From Staphylococcus taiwanensis (GTDB taxonomy: Bacteria; Bacillota; Bacilli; Staphylococcales; Staphylococcaceae), in assembly GCA_020544305.1 (NCBI GenBank), contig CP058667.1, positions 1,860,001 to 1,924,000 on the forward strand: a stretch of DNA of 64,000 bases, given 5' to 3'. Every line of letters begins with the position of its first letter. Position 1 is the first letter of the stretch. Below, piece after piece: positions 1 through 9,522 of this stretch. The notes beneath the pieces were generated by a model. It was not told the origin of the DNA. It worked only from the letters and a program-made list of their open reading frames with translations, and ran no database searches. The position numbers were made by a program, and so were the translations under genes.

Positions 1-2
1 GT

Positions 3-584
3 GGTATCTTAGTACAAGTACCTCTTCCTAAACAAGTAAGTGAACAAAAAGTATTAGAAGCAATTAATCCTGAAAAAGATGTTGATGGTTTCCATCCTTC
101 AAATATTGGTAAATTATATATCGATGAGCAAACATTTGTACCATGTACACCATTAGGTATCATGGAAATTTTAAAACATGCTGACATCGATTTAGAAGGT
201 AAAAATGCAGTCGTTATTGGTCGTAGCCATATCGTTGGTCAACCAGTTTCAAAATTATTATTACAAGCTAACGCTACAGTAACTATCTTGCATTCACGTA
301 CTAAAGATATGCACAGTCATTTAAAAGAAGCTGATGTCATTGTAAGTGCAGTTGGACAACCTGGATTAGTTACAAAAGATGACGTTAAAGAAGGTGCTGT
401 AATCGTCGACGTTGGTAATACACCAGACGAAAACGGTAAATTAAAAGGTGACGTTGAATTTGATGAAGTTAAAGAAATTGCTGGTGCCATTACACCAGTT
501 CCAGGAGGCGTTGGTCCATTAACAATTACAATGGTTTTAAATAATACGTTATTAGCTGAAAAAATGCGTCGTGGCATTGAATAA
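3..584 (+). CDS. folD: Bifunctional methylenetetrahydrofolate dehydrogenase/cyclohydrolase FolD (5'-truncated by window edge)
   Basis: This is the C-terminal ~193 residues of FolD; the N-terminal third lies outside the window. The frame is open from base 3, beginning [11 protein letters not shown], which belongs to the conserved substrate-site region. The dinucleotide-binding segment contains [11 protein letters not shown], and the family signature [10 protein letters not shown] lies near the C terminus. FolD is a cytosolic enzyme that oxidises 5,10-methylene-THF to 5,10-methenyl-THF with NADP+ and hydrolyses it to 10-formyl-THF, supplying purine and formyl-Met synthesis. The methionine at 162 is internal and is not the start. 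The gene ends before a hairpin terminator shared with convergent hmp. Confidence 0.97.
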   Translation, partial: GILVQVPLPKQVSEQKVLEAINPEKDVDGFHPSNIGKLYIDEQTFVPCTPLGIMEILKHADIDLEGKNAVVIGRSHIVGQPVSKLLLQANATVTILHSRTKDMHSHLKEADVIVSAVGQPGLVTKDDVKEGAVIVDVGNTPDENGKLKGDVEFDEVKEIAGAITPVPGGVGPLTITMVLNNTLLAEKMRRGIE

Positions 585-631
585 TTATCAAATTACTGCT
601 TTTATAAGTTTTAACTAAATACTATTAACTA

Positions 632-673
632 AAAGAAGAGGCCATCTAGCTATGCTAAATGACCTCTTCTTTA
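632..673. terminator. Bidirectional terminator between folD and hmp
   Basis: The arms AAGAAGAGGCCAT and ATGACCTCTTCTT form a long stem with one mismatch. An A-run precedes it and a T-rich tract follows, so it can serve both convergent genes. Confidence 0.8.
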
Positions 674-696
674 TATATTTTAGATAATTAAACTAT

Positions 697-1842
697 TTAA
701 ACAGCTACACTTAATTTTGGCACAAATGTTTCATAATGAATGTGACTTTGATCAACTTCCATATCTTTAAGAACTTCAATCACTGATTGAATAAATTTCG
801 CACCACCACATACATAAACTTCAGTATTAGAACTCAAATATTTTTCAAGATAATCTTTAGTTAAATATCCGTTAGCTTCTCTATCATATAATTCATATTT
901 CGCTTTGTCAGAATTTTGACTAATATGAGTTAAATATTGCGTGAATGGTGTATCATTTTTGTTTCCAGTAACTTGTATAAATTGTGCGTCACTACCCTGT
1001 TCTGTTACTTCATTGAACATTGGTACTAATGGCGTAACACCAATACCCGCACCGATAAATAATTGTGGATTTTCTGAATTCGTAATACCAAATGGACCAA
1101 CTGGTGCTGATAAATTAATGCTATCTCCTTCATTTAATTCATCATGTAATATAGTAGATACTTCACCTTCATGGTCTGTAGATACATCACGTTTAACAGC
1201 AAATGTTAATTCGTCTTTATTACCGCTTACGATTGAATAATGACGTTTAGCACGATAAGGCATTTTTTCACTACTTACATCAACTGTGATATATTCGCCT
1301 GGCGTAAATTGACTTAAATCATATTTATCTGAAACCACTGTGAACGCTTTGATATTTGAAGATAATTGTTCAATTTTTTTAATTTCAAAAGGTTGGAAAC
1401 CATCCCAAAGCATTTTACTATACATATCTTTTTCAACTTGAATAAATACATCAGCAATTTCTTGATATGCTTTTTTCCAAGTTTGAATAATTGGATGATC
1501 GTCTTCTAAGCCTACTACTGCTTTTATTGCTTCAATTAAGTTTTCACCTACAATATCATAACCAGCAGGTGGTACTTGTAATGCAACATGTTTGTATGCA
1601 ATTTCTCTAACTACTGGCATAATATTTCCTAAATTATCAATATTAACTGCCGCAGCTAGTACACTTTGTGCTAAAGCTGTTGATTGGAATCCTTTTTGTT
1701 GATTTGTTTGGTTAAACATATTTTTTAACTCAGGGTGTTGTTGAAACATTCTATTATAAAAATATGATGTTATTTCTGTTCCTTTTTCCTGTAAGACAGG
1801 TACAGTTTCTTTAATTATGCCTTTTTCTTGTTCATTTAACAT
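697..1842 (-). CDS. hmp: Flavohemoglobin (nitric oxide dioxygenase)
   Basis: This 381-aa protein has a globin domain (about 1-135) and a ferredoxin-NADP reductase module. The globin shows the distal Tyr in YFYNRMF and the proximal His in YKHVALQ. The FAD site is RHYSIVS, the NAD(P) site includes FIGAGIGVTPL, and VCGGAKF is near the C terminus. The family converts NO and O2 to nitrate in the cytosol using NAD(P)H. I chose the ATG at 1842 because GGGAG lies 8 bases upstream; the GTG five codons earlier lacks a good site. The gene is convergent with folD. In S. aureus hmp is induced by nitrosative stress through SrrAB, which may also hold here. Confidence 0.95.
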   Translation of the reverse strand: MLNEQEKGIIKETVPVLQEKGTEITSYFYNRMFQQHPELKNMFNQTNQQKGFQSTALAQSVLAAAVNIDNLGNIMPVVREIAYKHVALQVPPAGYDIVGENLIEAIKAVVGLEDDHPIIQTWKKAYQEIADVFIQVEKDMYSKMLWDGFQPFEIKKIEQLSSNIKAFTVVSDKYDLSQFTPGEYITVDVSSEKMPYRAKRHYSIVSGNKDELTFAVKRDVSTDHEGEVSTILHDELNEGDSINLSAPVGPFGITNSENPQLFIGAGIGVTPLVPMFNEVTEQGSDAQFIQVTGNKNDTPFTQYLTHISQNSDKAKYELYDREANGYLTKDYLEKYLSSNTEVYVCGGAKFIQSVIEVLKDMEVDQSHIHYETFVPKLSVAV

Positions 1843-1889
1843 TATAGCCACTCCCAATTAGTTAAAAATTTCAAATTAAATCTAAATTC

Positions 1890-1917
1890 ATTATATTCTC
1901 CTATACAAACTTTTCAA
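1890..1917 (-). promoter_or_regulatory. Predicted sigma-A promoter of hmp
   Basis: On the minus strand TTGAAA (1917-1912) and TATAAT (1895-1890) are separated by 16 bases. Just upstream lies TTGTGAA, which resembles half of a Rex-type redox operator, but the second half is not convincing. Confidence 0.6.
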
Positions 1918-2101
1918 ACATTTCGTTATATATTTCACAAATTGTTCATTTTACATAAACTTAATATACATTTTACTTTTTATCATTTAATTTAGTGAAA
2001 ATATGCGATATATTAAGACCATAGTATGATGTCTATATCCAGAAAATAATGTATAGTTTACTTAAATAGTTCAACGATTTAATTTTACGGAGGTTAACGT
2101 A

Positions 2102-2419
2102 ATGAATAAACTAATACAGTCTCTTTCAGCACTCGGCGTCTCCGCAACACTTGTTACCCCAAATTTAAGTGCAGAAGCAACTACTAATCATTCCCCTGAA
2201 CTTAAAGGTGTTAATGATATAGTAATTCAAAAAGGCCAAAATTATAATTTATTAAACGGCATAAGCGCTTATGACAAAGAAGATGGCGACTTGACTCATA
2301 AAATCACTGTTGATGGTCATGTAGATACTTCTAAAGTCGGCAAATATAAAGTTAAATATAATGTCATAGATTCTGATGGCGCCAAAGAAACTTCTACCCG
2401 ATACATAGAAGTAAAATAA
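2102..2419 (+). CDS. Small secreted protein with one bacterial Ig-like (DUF5011-type) domain
   Basis: This 105-aa protein has a signal peptide (about residues 1-27, possible cleavage near LSAEA) and then a single beta-sandwich domain. The pattern YDKEDGDLTHKI...GKYKVKYNVIDSDG is typical of DUF5011/HYR-like Ig modules that follow catalytic domains in surface enzymes. No catalytic domain is present. The start has a strong site, CGGAGG, 8 bases before ATG. A related short protein between qox and folD in S. aureus is sometimes labelled chitinase-like; nothing here supports an enzyme. It is probably a secreted or wall-associated adhesion or carbohydrate-binding module; its role is unknown. Confidence 0.75.
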   Translation: MNKLIQSLSALGVSATLVTPNLSAEATTNHSPELKGVNDIVIQKGQNYNLLNGISAYDKEDGDLTHKITVDGHVDTSKVGKYKVKYNVIDSDGAKETSTRYIEVK

Positions 2420-2486
2420 AAAATCAAAATCAATACAAAGATAAAAATATATCAGTTGAATTTGGCAAGCACTAATATGTCTATGC

Positions 2487-2519
2487 AAAAAGATGAGATT
2501 AAAATTCTCATCTTTTTTT
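2487..2519 (+). terminator. Rho-independent terminator of the Ig-like gene
   Basis: The stem is AAAAGATGAGA / TCTCATCTTTT with a 7-base loop, followed by a T-run. Confidence 0.85.
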
Positions 2520-2700
2520 ATGCTCAAAACTCTTGAAAACACTGAAAATGATAACGTTTCTCAACTAGTTGCTTATTTCATTTAATTTTGTCATTTTTCA
2601 CAGAATAGACACATAATTTTAACAAATCTTACAATCCCCGTCATTCCTATTGTCACTAGTTTTTTCCTATTTATAATTATAATTTTTTTTGGATAAGTAC

Positions 2701-2728
2701 TTGTAAATATTGCGTAATAAACTAAAAT
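2701..2728 (+). promoter_or_regulatory. Possible promoter of qoxABCD
   Basis: TTGTAA and TAAAAT are separated by 16 bases and lie about 40 bases upstream of the qoxA start codon. The -35 box is weak, so this is tentative. Confidence 0.4.
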
Positions 2729-2770
2729 TAATGGTAAGCCCTACATTTGTAGTATTAGGAGGTCAAAAAA

Positions 2771-3895
2771 GTGTCAAAATTCAAGTCTTTGCTTCTAATG
2801 TTCGGCACGCTAATTTTACTTAGTGGCTGTTCGAATATTGAAGTATTTAATGCAAAAGGGCCAGTAGCAAGTAGTCAGAAGTTCCTGATTATTTATTCAA
2901 TCATCTTCATGCTTGTTATTGTTGCTGTTGTGCTTAGCATGTTCGCTATTTTTATTTTCAAGTATAGCTATAATAAAAACAGCGAATCTGGTAAGATGCA
3001 CCACAATTCTTTAATTGAAACAATTTGGTTTGTGGTACCTATCATTATCGTTATTGCTTTAGCTATTCCTACTGTTAAAACTTTATACGATTATGAGAAA
3101 CCACCTGAAAGTAAAGAAGACCCTATGGTCGTGTATGCAGTAAGTGCTGGATACAAATGGTTCTTTGCTTATCCAGAACAAAAAATTGAAACAGTTAATA
3201 CATTAACTATTCCAAAAAATCGTCCAGTAGTGTTTAAACTTCAAGCTATGGATACGATGACAAGTTTCTGGATTCCACAATTAGGTGGTCAAAAATATGC
3301 CATGACTGGCATGACAATGGATTGGACTTTAAAATCCGATCAAACAGGTACTTTCAGAGGACGTAACTCTAACTTCAATGGTGAAGGATTCTCTCGCCAA
3401 ACATTTAAAGTTCACTCTGTAGACCAAAAAGATTTCAACTCTTGGGTTAAAGAGGCTAAAAGTAAGAAAACAATTAGCCAAGATGAGTTCGACAAACAAT
3501 TATTACCAAGTACACCTAATAAAGAATTAACATTTAGTGGTACACATATGGCATTTGTTGACCCTGCAGCAGATCCAGAGTATATCTTTTACGCTTACAA
3601 ACGTTATAACTATGTTCAAAAAGATCCTAACTTTGTTTCCGAAAAAGACTTATACAAAGATGTTACTGATAAACCTCAGAAACCAGCTCGTAAGGTTCAA
3701 ATCACAAACGCTAACTACAAGCGTCATGGTATGGAACCTATGATTCTAGGTAACAATGATCCTTATGATAATGAATTCAAAAAACATGAAAAACATAATT
3801 CTAAGGAAATGGAAAAAATCAGTAAAAGTGCTAAAGACGAAAATGCGTCTAAGTTCGATAGCAAAGATGACAATGATCATGGAGGTGGACATTAA
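2771..3895 (+). CDS. qoxA: Cytochrome aa3 quinol oxidase subunit II (lipoprotein)
   Basis: The 374-aa protein starts at GTG with TAGGAGG upstream. It has a lipoprotein signal with lipobox LSGC (Cys20), two transmembrane helices (about 38-62 and 83-102) and an extracellular cupredoxin domain. As expected for a quinol rather than a cytochrome c oxidase, I see no CuA ligand set. The C-terminal ~60 residues are charged and rich in Lys, Asp and His. Subunit II is exported, lipidated and helps form the menaquinol site. The stop overlaps the qoxB start (TAATG), indicating translational coupling. Confidence 0.97.
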   Translation: MSKFKSLLLMFGTLILLSGCSNIEVFNAKGPVASSQKFLIIYSIIFMLVIVAVVLSMFAIFIFKYSYNKNSESGKMHHNSLIETIWFVVPIIIVIALAIPTVKTLYDYEKPPESKEDPMVVYAVSAGYKWFFAYPEQKIETVNTLTIPKNRPVVFKLQAMDTMTSFWIPQLGGQKYAMTGMTMDWTLKSDQTGTFRGRNSNFNGEGFSRQTFKVHSVDQKDFNSWVKEAKSKKTISQDEFDKQLLPSTPNKELTFSGTHMAFVDPAADPEYIFYAYKRYNYVQKDPNFVSEKDLYKDVTDKPQKPARKVQITNANYKRHGMEPMILGNNDPYDNEFKKHEKHNSKEMEKISKSAKDENASKFDSKDDNDHGGGH

Positions 3896-5883
3896 TGAAT
3901 TTTCCATGGGATCAATTGCTCGTTAAAGGTAACTGGATGATTACAATGGCACAAATTGCTGCCCCATTCTTAGTTATTGGTTTAATCGCAGTAATTACTT
4001 ACTTCAAGTTATGGAAATATCTTTACAAAGAATGGTTCACATCCGTAGACCATAAAAAAATCGGTTTAATGTATTTAATTTGTGCGGTATTAATGTTCGT
4101 ACGTGGTGGTATTGATGCGTTACTTATTCGTACACAATTAACAATTCCAGATAATAAATTCTTGGAATCAAATCACTACAACGAAATTTTTAGTACACAC
4201 GGCGTTATCATGATTATCTTTATGGCTATGCCATTCGTATTCGGTTTATGGAACGTTGTTGTTCCATTACAAATTGGGGCTCGCGATGTGGCGTTCCCAG
4301 TTATGAATAACATTAGTTTCTGGTTATTCGTGGTTGGTATGCTTTTATTCAACCTTTCATTCATTATTGGTGGTTCACCTGCAGCAGGTTGGACAAACTA
4401 CGCACCATTAGCTGGTGAATTCAGTCCTGGTCCTGGTGTTAACTATTACTTAGTTGCCATACAGATTTCAGGTATCGGTACTTTGATGACCGGTATCAAC
4501 TTCTTCGTAACTATTATTAGATGTAAAACACCAACAATGAAATTTATGCAAATGCCAATGTTTACTGTTACTACATTTATTACGACTTTAATCGTAATTC
4601 TTGCATTCCCAGTATTCACAGTTGTACTTGCATTAATGACTATTGACCGTGTGTTTGGTACACACTTCTTCACAGTTGCAGATGGTGGTATGCCAATGTT
4701 ATGGGCAAACTTCTTCTGGGTATGGGGGCACCCTGAGGTTTATATCGTTATCTTGCCTGCATTCGGTATCTATTCAGAAATTATCCCAACATTTGCTCGT
4801 AAACGTTTATTCGGACACCAAAGCATGGTATGGGCAACTGCTGGTATCGCGTTCTTAAGTTTCTTAGTTTGGGTTCACCATTTCTTCACAATGGGTAATG
4901 GTGCATTAATTAACTCATTCTTCTCAATTTCAACAATGTTAATCGGTGTACCAACCGGAGTTAAGTTATTTAACTGGTTATTAACATTGTATAAAGGACG
5001 TATCACGTTCGAGTCACCTATGTTATTCTCATTAGCCTTTATCCCTAACTTCTTATTAGGTGGGGTAACTGGTGTAATGTTAGCAATGGCATCAGCTGAC
5101 TATCAATATCACAATACTTATTTCTTAGTAGCTCACTTCCACTATACATTGGTTACTGGTGTAGTATTCGCCTGTCTAGCGGCTTTAATCTTCTGGTATC
5201 CTAAGATGATGGGTTACAAATTAAATGAGAAATTAAATATTTGGTGTTTCTGGTTATTCATGATTGGATTTAACGTATGTTTCTTACCACAATTCATTCT
5301 TGGATTAGACGGAATGCCACGTCGTTTATACACTTACATGCCTTCAGATGGCTGGTGGTTATTAAACGTAATTTCAACTATCGGTGCATTAATGATGGCT
5401 GTTGGTTTCCTATTCTTAGTAGCAAGTATCGTTTACAGTCACATCAAATCTCCACGTGAAGCTACTGGAGATAACTGGGATGGCTTAGGTCGTACTTTAG
5501 AGTGGTCAACTGCTTCAGCAATTCCACCTAAATACAACTTTGCAATCACTCCAGATTGGAATGACTACGATACATTTGTTGATATGAAAGAACATGGTCG
5601 TCACTATTTAGATAACCATAACTACAAAGACATTCATATGCCTAACAATACACACACTGGTGTATTCATGGGAATATTCATGTTAATTGGTGGTTTCTTC
5701 TTAATCTTTGATACTGTAATTCCTGCTGCTGTATGTTTAGTAGGCATTTTAGGTACATTAGTTTATCAAAGTTTCGTTCAAGACCATGGTTATCATATCC
5801 CTGCTTCTGAAGTTGCTGAAAATGAAGCTCGTTTAAGAGAAGCTCGTATTAAAGAAAGGGAGGCTGTAAGTCATGAGTCATGA
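3895..5883 (+). CDS. qoxB: Cytochrome aa3 quinol oxidase subunit I
   Basis: This 662-aa haem-copper oxidase core is predicted to span the membrane about 14-15 times. Expected ligands are visible: His102 in STHGV for the low-spin haem, His279 and Tyr283 in WGHPEVY (CuB ligand with cross-linked Tyr), His328-His329 in WVHHFF (CuB), and His414/His416 in VAHFHYT for the two haems. It reduces O2 to water with menaquinol electrons while pumping protons. Length and motifs match the family and nothing is missing. Its 3' end overlaps qoxC by 11 bases. Confidence 0.98.
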   Translation: MNFPWDQLLVKGNWMITMAQIAAPFLVIGLIAVITYFKLWKYLYKEWFTSVDHKKIGLMYLICAVLMFVRGGIDALLIRTQLTIPDNKFLESNHYNEIFSTHGVIMIIFMAMPFVFGLWNVVVPLQIGARDVAFPVMNNISFWLFVVGMLLFNLSFIIGGSPAAGWTNYAPLAGEFSPGPGVNYYLVAIQISGIGTLMTGINFFVTIIRCKTPTMKFMQMPMFTVTTFITTLIVILAFPVFTVVLALMTIDRVFGTHFFTVADGGMPMLWANFFWVWGHPEVYIVILPAFGIYSEIIPTFARKRLFGHQSMVWATAGIAFLSFLVWVHHFFTMGNGALINSFFSISTMLIGVPTGVKLFNWLLTLYKGRITFESPMLFSLAFIPNFLLGGVTGVMLAMASADYQYHNTYFLVAHFHYTLVTGVVFACLAALIFWYPKMMGYKLNEKLNIWCFWLFMIGFNVCFLPQFILGLDGMPRRLYTYMPSDGWWLLNVISTIGALMMAVGFLFLVASIVYSHIKSPREATGDNWDGLGRTLEWSTASAIPPKYNFAITPDWNDYDTFVDMKEHGRHYLDNHNYKDIHMPNNTHTGVFMGIFMLIGGFFLIFDTVIPAAVCLVGILGTLVYQSFVQDHGYHIPASEVAENEARLREARIKEREAVSHES

Positions 5884-6478
5884 TACAAATACTGTTGATT
5901 CACGTACGCACGAAGGTCAATTAAATAAACTTGGCTTCTGGATTTTCCTTACAGCCGAATTTGCGTTATTCGGTACCCTATTTGCAACGTTATTAACGTT
6001 ACAACACGGTGGCGATTACGCTGGCAAAATGACTACTGAATTATTCGAGTTACCACTTGTTTTAATTATGACATTTGCCTTGTTAATCAGTTCTTACACT
6101 TGTGGTATTGCAATTTACTACATGCGTAAAGAAAAACAAAACTTAATGATGTTTTGGATGATTCTTACAGTTCTTTTAGGTTTAGTGTTCGTTGGATTCG
6201 AAATTTTCGAGTTTGCACACTATGTATCTGAAGGTGTAACACCACAAGTTGGATCATATTGGTCTAGTTTCTTCATCCTATTAGGTACTCACGGTGCCCA
6301 CGTATCATTAGGTATTGGTTGGATTATTTGTTTATTAATCCAAGTTGCAACACGTGGATTAAATAAATTTAATGCTCCAAAATTATTTATTGTAAGTTTA
6401 TATTGGCACTTTTTAGATGTAGTTTGGATCTTCATCTTTACTGCCGTATATATGATAGGGATGGTGTATAGCGGATGA
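5873..6478 (+). CDS. qoxC: Cytochrome aa3 quinol oxidase subunit III
   Basis: This 201-aa membrane protein of the cytochrome oxidase subunit III family has about five transmembrane helices. The conserved helix containing [12 protein letters not shown] and the C-terminal [13 protein letters not shown] are both present. Subunit III stabilises the proton-pumping core. The start lies within the end of qoxB and its stop overlaps qoxD by 4 bases (ATGA), so all four qox genes are translationally linked. Confidence 0.97.
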   Translation: MSHDTNTVDSRTHEGQLNKLGFWIFLTAEFALFGTLFATLLTLQHGGDYAGKMTTELFELPLVLIMTFALLISSYTCGIAIYYMRKEKQNLMMFWMILTVLLGLVFVGFEIFEFAHYVSEGVTPQVGSYWSSFFILLGTHGAHVSLGIGWIICLLIQVATRGLNKFNAPKLFIVSLYWHFLDVVWIFIFTAVYMIGMVYSG

Positions 6479-6765
6479 ATACAATCGTAAAACATACAGT
6501 CGGTTTTATTGCTTCAATTGTCTTGACGTTATTAGCAGTTTTCGTAACTCTATACACAAACATGACATTCCATGCTAAAACTACTATCATCTTTGGTTTT
6601 GCCTTTATTCAAGCAGCAGTTCAATTATTAATGTTCATGCACTTAACTGAAGGTAAAGATGGTCAAGTACAATCGTTCAAAGTTATCTTTGCGATTATCA
6701 TTACTTTAGTAACAGTTATTGGTACGTATTGGGTTATGCAAGGTGGACATTCTCACCACTTATAA
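6475..6765 (+). CDS. qoxD: Cytochrome aa3 quinol oxidase subunit IV
   Basis: This 96-aa protein has three hydrophobic helices, as in the cytochrome oxidase subunit IV (CyoD/QoxD) family, including the pattern [14 protein letters not shown]. It ends in a His-rich tail (GGHSHHL). It is the last gene of the operon and is followed by a strong terminator. Confidence 0.96.
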   Translation: MNTIVKHTVGFIASIVLTLLAVFVTLYTNMTFHAKTTIIFGFAFIQAAVQLLMFMHLTEGKDGQVQSFKVIFAIIITLVTVIGTYWVMQGGHSHHL

Positions 6766-6785
6766 TTTAATACTTGCCTTAAATC

Positions 6786-6830
6786 AAAAACCTGCAGTGA
6801 AACAATACAACGTTTCATGCAGGTTTTTTT
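6786..6830 (+). terminator. Terminator of qoxABCD
   Basis: The stem AAACCTGCAGTGAAAC / GTTTCATGCAGGTTT has one mismatch, a short loop, and a seven-T tail. Confidence 0.9.
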
Positions 6831-6900
6831 GATACTATTATTTTATAGGTTTATTTCGTTATACTTTATACATATTATAAATTTGTGGAGGAGATTCCTT

Positions 6901-7809
6901 ATGTCACTACCAATAATAATAGATACTGACCCTGGAATTGATGATGCTGCTGCAATTAGTGTTACACTTTCACACCCCTACTTTGATGTTAAAATGATTT
7001 CAACAGTCAATGGTAATGTAAGTATTGAAAAAACAACAGCTAATGCTTTAAAATTGAAAAACTTTTTTCATAGTGACGTACCAGTTCATAAAGGCGCTTC
7101 AAAACCTTTATTAAATGATATTAAAGATGCTAGTCATGTTCATGGTGAAAGTGGTATGGATGGATTTCAATTTCCATCTACTACTATGGAAGATTTAGCA
7201 TCTGAGCATGCCATAGACGCCATAAGAAGTGCCTTAATTGAATCCAAAGAACCTATCACTATCATTGCAATAGGTCCACTCACTAATATTGCTTTATTAC
7301 TCAATACTTATCCAGAATGTAAAACACTTATTAAAGAGATTGTATTAATGGGTGGTTCTACTGGAAGAGGCAATGTTACCCCTCTTGCAGAATTTAACAT
7401 TTATTGTGATCCTGAAGCAGCACATGTCGTTTTTAATTCGGGCCTTCCACTGACAATGATTGGTCTTGATTTGGCTCGTCAATCGATATTAACGCATGAT
7501 TACCTCTCTTCTTTTAAAAAGATTAATAATACTACTGCCATGCTATATCACATATTTCAGCATTATCGTGAAAAAGATTTCGCTTTAGGATTAAAGCTTT
7601 ATGATGTCTTTACTGTATTGTATTTGCTTGATCAAAAAAGTTATATTGTAAAAGAAGCGAATGTACAAATTGAAACACATGGTCGATTAACGCGAGGTGC
7701 AACAGTAGTAGATTTTGAGTCAGCACATCCTAATTGCAAAGTCGTGTTGTCTAGCGCTAATAATGACTACCAAACTATTTTTAAAAATGCACTGAAATAT
7801 ACCAAGTAA
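6901..7809 (+). CDS. Inosine/uridine-preferring nucleoside hydrolase
   Basis: The 302-aa protein begins MSLPIIIDTDPGIDDA, where the aspartates form the family's Ca2+/ribose site. MGGSTGRGN and EFNIYCDPEAA match the conserved segments of IU-nucleoside hydrolases, which cleave the N-glycosidic bond of ribonucleosides for salvage in the cytosol. I chose the ATG at 6901 because GTGGAGGAG lies just upstream; the longer frame from 6817 adds hydrophobic residues across the leader without a site. It stands alone between qoxD and fmtA. Substrate preference cannot be read from the sequence. Confidence 0.92.
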   Translation: MSLPIIIDTDPGIDDAAAISVTLSHPYFDVKMISTVNGNVSIEKTTANALKLKNFFHSDVPVHKGASKPLLNDIKDASHVHGESGMDGFQFPSTTMEDLASEHAIDAIRSALIESKEPITIIAIGPLTNIALLLNTYPECKTLIKEIVLMGGSTGRGNVTPLAEFNIYCDPEAAHVVFNSGLPLTMIGLDLARQSILTHDYLSSFKKINNTTAMLYHIFQHYREKDFALGLKLYDVFTVLYLLDQKSYIVKEANVQIETHGRLTRGATVVDFESAHPNCKVVLSSANNDYQTIFKNALKYTK

Positions 7810-7817
7810 ATGGATTC

Positions 7818-7883
7818 AAAAAAAGCTATACCAAGAATGTAGGGACCCCTGTCAGTCCACTATCATTCTTAATATAGCTTTTT
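7818..7883. terminator. Bidirectional terminator between the nucleoside hydrolase and fmtA
   Basis: The long interrupted stem AAAAAGCTATA..CAAGAATG / CATTCTT..TATAGCTTTTT has A- and T-runs at its two ends. An extra small GGGACCCC inverted repeat sits in the loop. Confidence 0.75.
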
Positions 7884-7894
7884 ATATTTTCTGC

Positions 7895-9067
7895 TTATTT
7901 ATCATATGCGTTTTGTCTAAGCAATTGATAATAAATATGTGAAATAATTTGTTCATTTTTTAATTTAGCTTTATCTGTGACATTCGATGCAACGACTATA
8001 ATATATTCTTTATTGAAATACACAGTAAATGTTTGTCCAAAAAAGACCCCATTAATACGATTTAATCGAGGTGTTGCATAAAAACCATATCGATATGATT
8101 CAGGATAATTCTTGCTTCCTATTTCTTGTAATAAAGATGTTGTTGTTTGTTGATTAAAAATATTATTATTTTGTAAGTTGTTAACTAGGCGTGCCATATC
8201 ATGCGCAGTCATATAAAGATTCCCAGCACCATAATATTGATCTAAAATATTCGGTTTCATCGTCTTCAATTGATTATCTGCAATTTTATATCCTGTTGCC
8301 ATATATTTTTTGTAAGGTTTTTCATTAAAAAATGCACTATGCTCCAATTTGTACGGTTTAGCTAAAGCATTATAGTAATTCTCAGCATATGATTTATGTG
8401 TAACATTTTCTATAACTTGTGCTAGTACTAAGTAATTAGCATCATTATATAAATGTTTATGATAATATTTGTTATTTATACCACGACGCTGGATATCATG
8501 GACTGCCCCATCTAAACTTTTAGTATCAGGCAAAGCATCAAATTTGTACAATCCACTTCTATGTAACATTAAATCTTTTAAAGTAATTTTCTTAGTCGTT
8601 TTAAACCACGGTATATACTTTTTAACTGAATCATTCATGTTCACTTTGTGATTTACTTCCAACTGTTTTAATATTAATCCCGTTGTGAATTTTTGAGCCG
8701 ATCCAATTAAATACATGGTATTAGCACTATTTTTTGTTTTTTTACTAATGTTTTGGTATCCATAACCTTTATCAAGTTCAAGTTTTCCCTTCTTAAGAAC
8801 TGTAACTGACCCATTAAATTGTACATTCTTAAGATATGAATTAATTTGTGCAATATGATTGTCTTTTGCCTTTACATTTTTTAACGGCTTTACTTTCTTA
8901 TGTGTTTTATCTCTTTTTTCTAAATACTTTTTGTTATCATTATTGTGATTGTATTCGGTGTCTTTATAACTGTAGTTCGTTACTTTTACAAGAAATAAAA
9001 TCACTAATAAAATTAACGCGGTTAATACTAAAATAAAAGCTAAAATTTTTAAATATTTTTCTTTCAT
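7895..9067 (-). CDS. fmtA: FmtA: serine-type, penicillin-binding-protein-like teichoic acid D-alanyl esterase
   Basis: The 390-aa protein has an N-terminal membrane anchor (about 7-29), a Lys/Asn-rich linker and a beta-lactamase/PBP4-like domain. The SxxK nucleophile is Ser123-Ala-Gln-Lys126 (IGSAQK), and a Tyr/Asp pair occurs in YNDANY. In S. aureus FmtA contributes to methicillin resistance, binds beta-lactams poorly and removes D-Ala from teichoic acids at the cell surface. I chose the ATG at 9067 since GAGG lies 7 bases upstream; an ATG four codons earlier overlaps that site. Position next to qox matches S. aureus synteny except for the intervening nucleoside hydrolase. Confidence 0.9.
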   Translation of the reverse strand: MKEKYLKILAFILVLTALILLVILFLVKVTNYSYKDTEYNHNNDNKKYLEKRDKTHKKVKPLKNVKAKDNHIAQINSYLKNVQFNGSVTVLKKGKLELDKGYGYQNISKKTKNSANTMYLIGSAQKFTTGLILKQLEVNHKVNMNDSVKKYIPWFKTTKKITLKDLMLHRSGLYKFDALPDTKSLDGAVHDIQRRGINNKYYHKHLYNDANYLVLAQVIENVTHKSYAENYYNALAKPYKLEHSAFFNEKPYKKYMATGYKIADNQLKTMKPNILDQYYGAGNLYMTAHDMARLVNNLQNNNIFNQQTTTSLLQEIGSKNYPESYRYGFYATPRLNRINGVFFGQTFTVYFNKEYIIVVASNVTDKAKLKNEQIISHIYYQLLRQNAYDK

Positions 9068-9522
9068 TTGCTGCCTCATATATTAAATTAGAAGAGTTTC
9101 CGAACTGTCAGTCTTCTTTCTATTTTAATTTTTCATCCATTAATTATTTTATATTATATAACATTAAAATCAGTAATTCATCTTCTATTTATAATACGCT
9201 CATTTTAAATTTGCACATCGTACTTTAGCCCGATAAAGTGACATTTATTTTTAATTTTAAATTAAAACAAATGCTATTTTAATCCTGTAAGCTTTGTATT
9301 AAAATTAAAGTTGTAATTTTCTCTAAAAAGGAATACAATTTAAGGCTATGAGCGCATAGATTTGATACAATTTATATATCTTTAACAACTAGGAATTATA
9401 AACACAAACAAAATAATATATTTAGAATTGATTTTTGTGCGGTGAGATTAGATTCATTATACAATCACTTCTCCTTTCTCAAAGAAATCAATTCTTACAA
9501 ATTTAGTTTAGGAGCACAAATT
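9068..9522. other. Gene-free interval between fmtA and the LCP gene
   Basis: These 455 AT-rich bases lie between divergent genes and should hold both promoters. I see no convincing ORF, RNA fold or repeat. Confidence 0.5.

Noticed and set aside
2102..2419. Chitinase
   Set aside because: Only an Ig-like domain is encoded; there is no glycosidase domain or catalytic motif.
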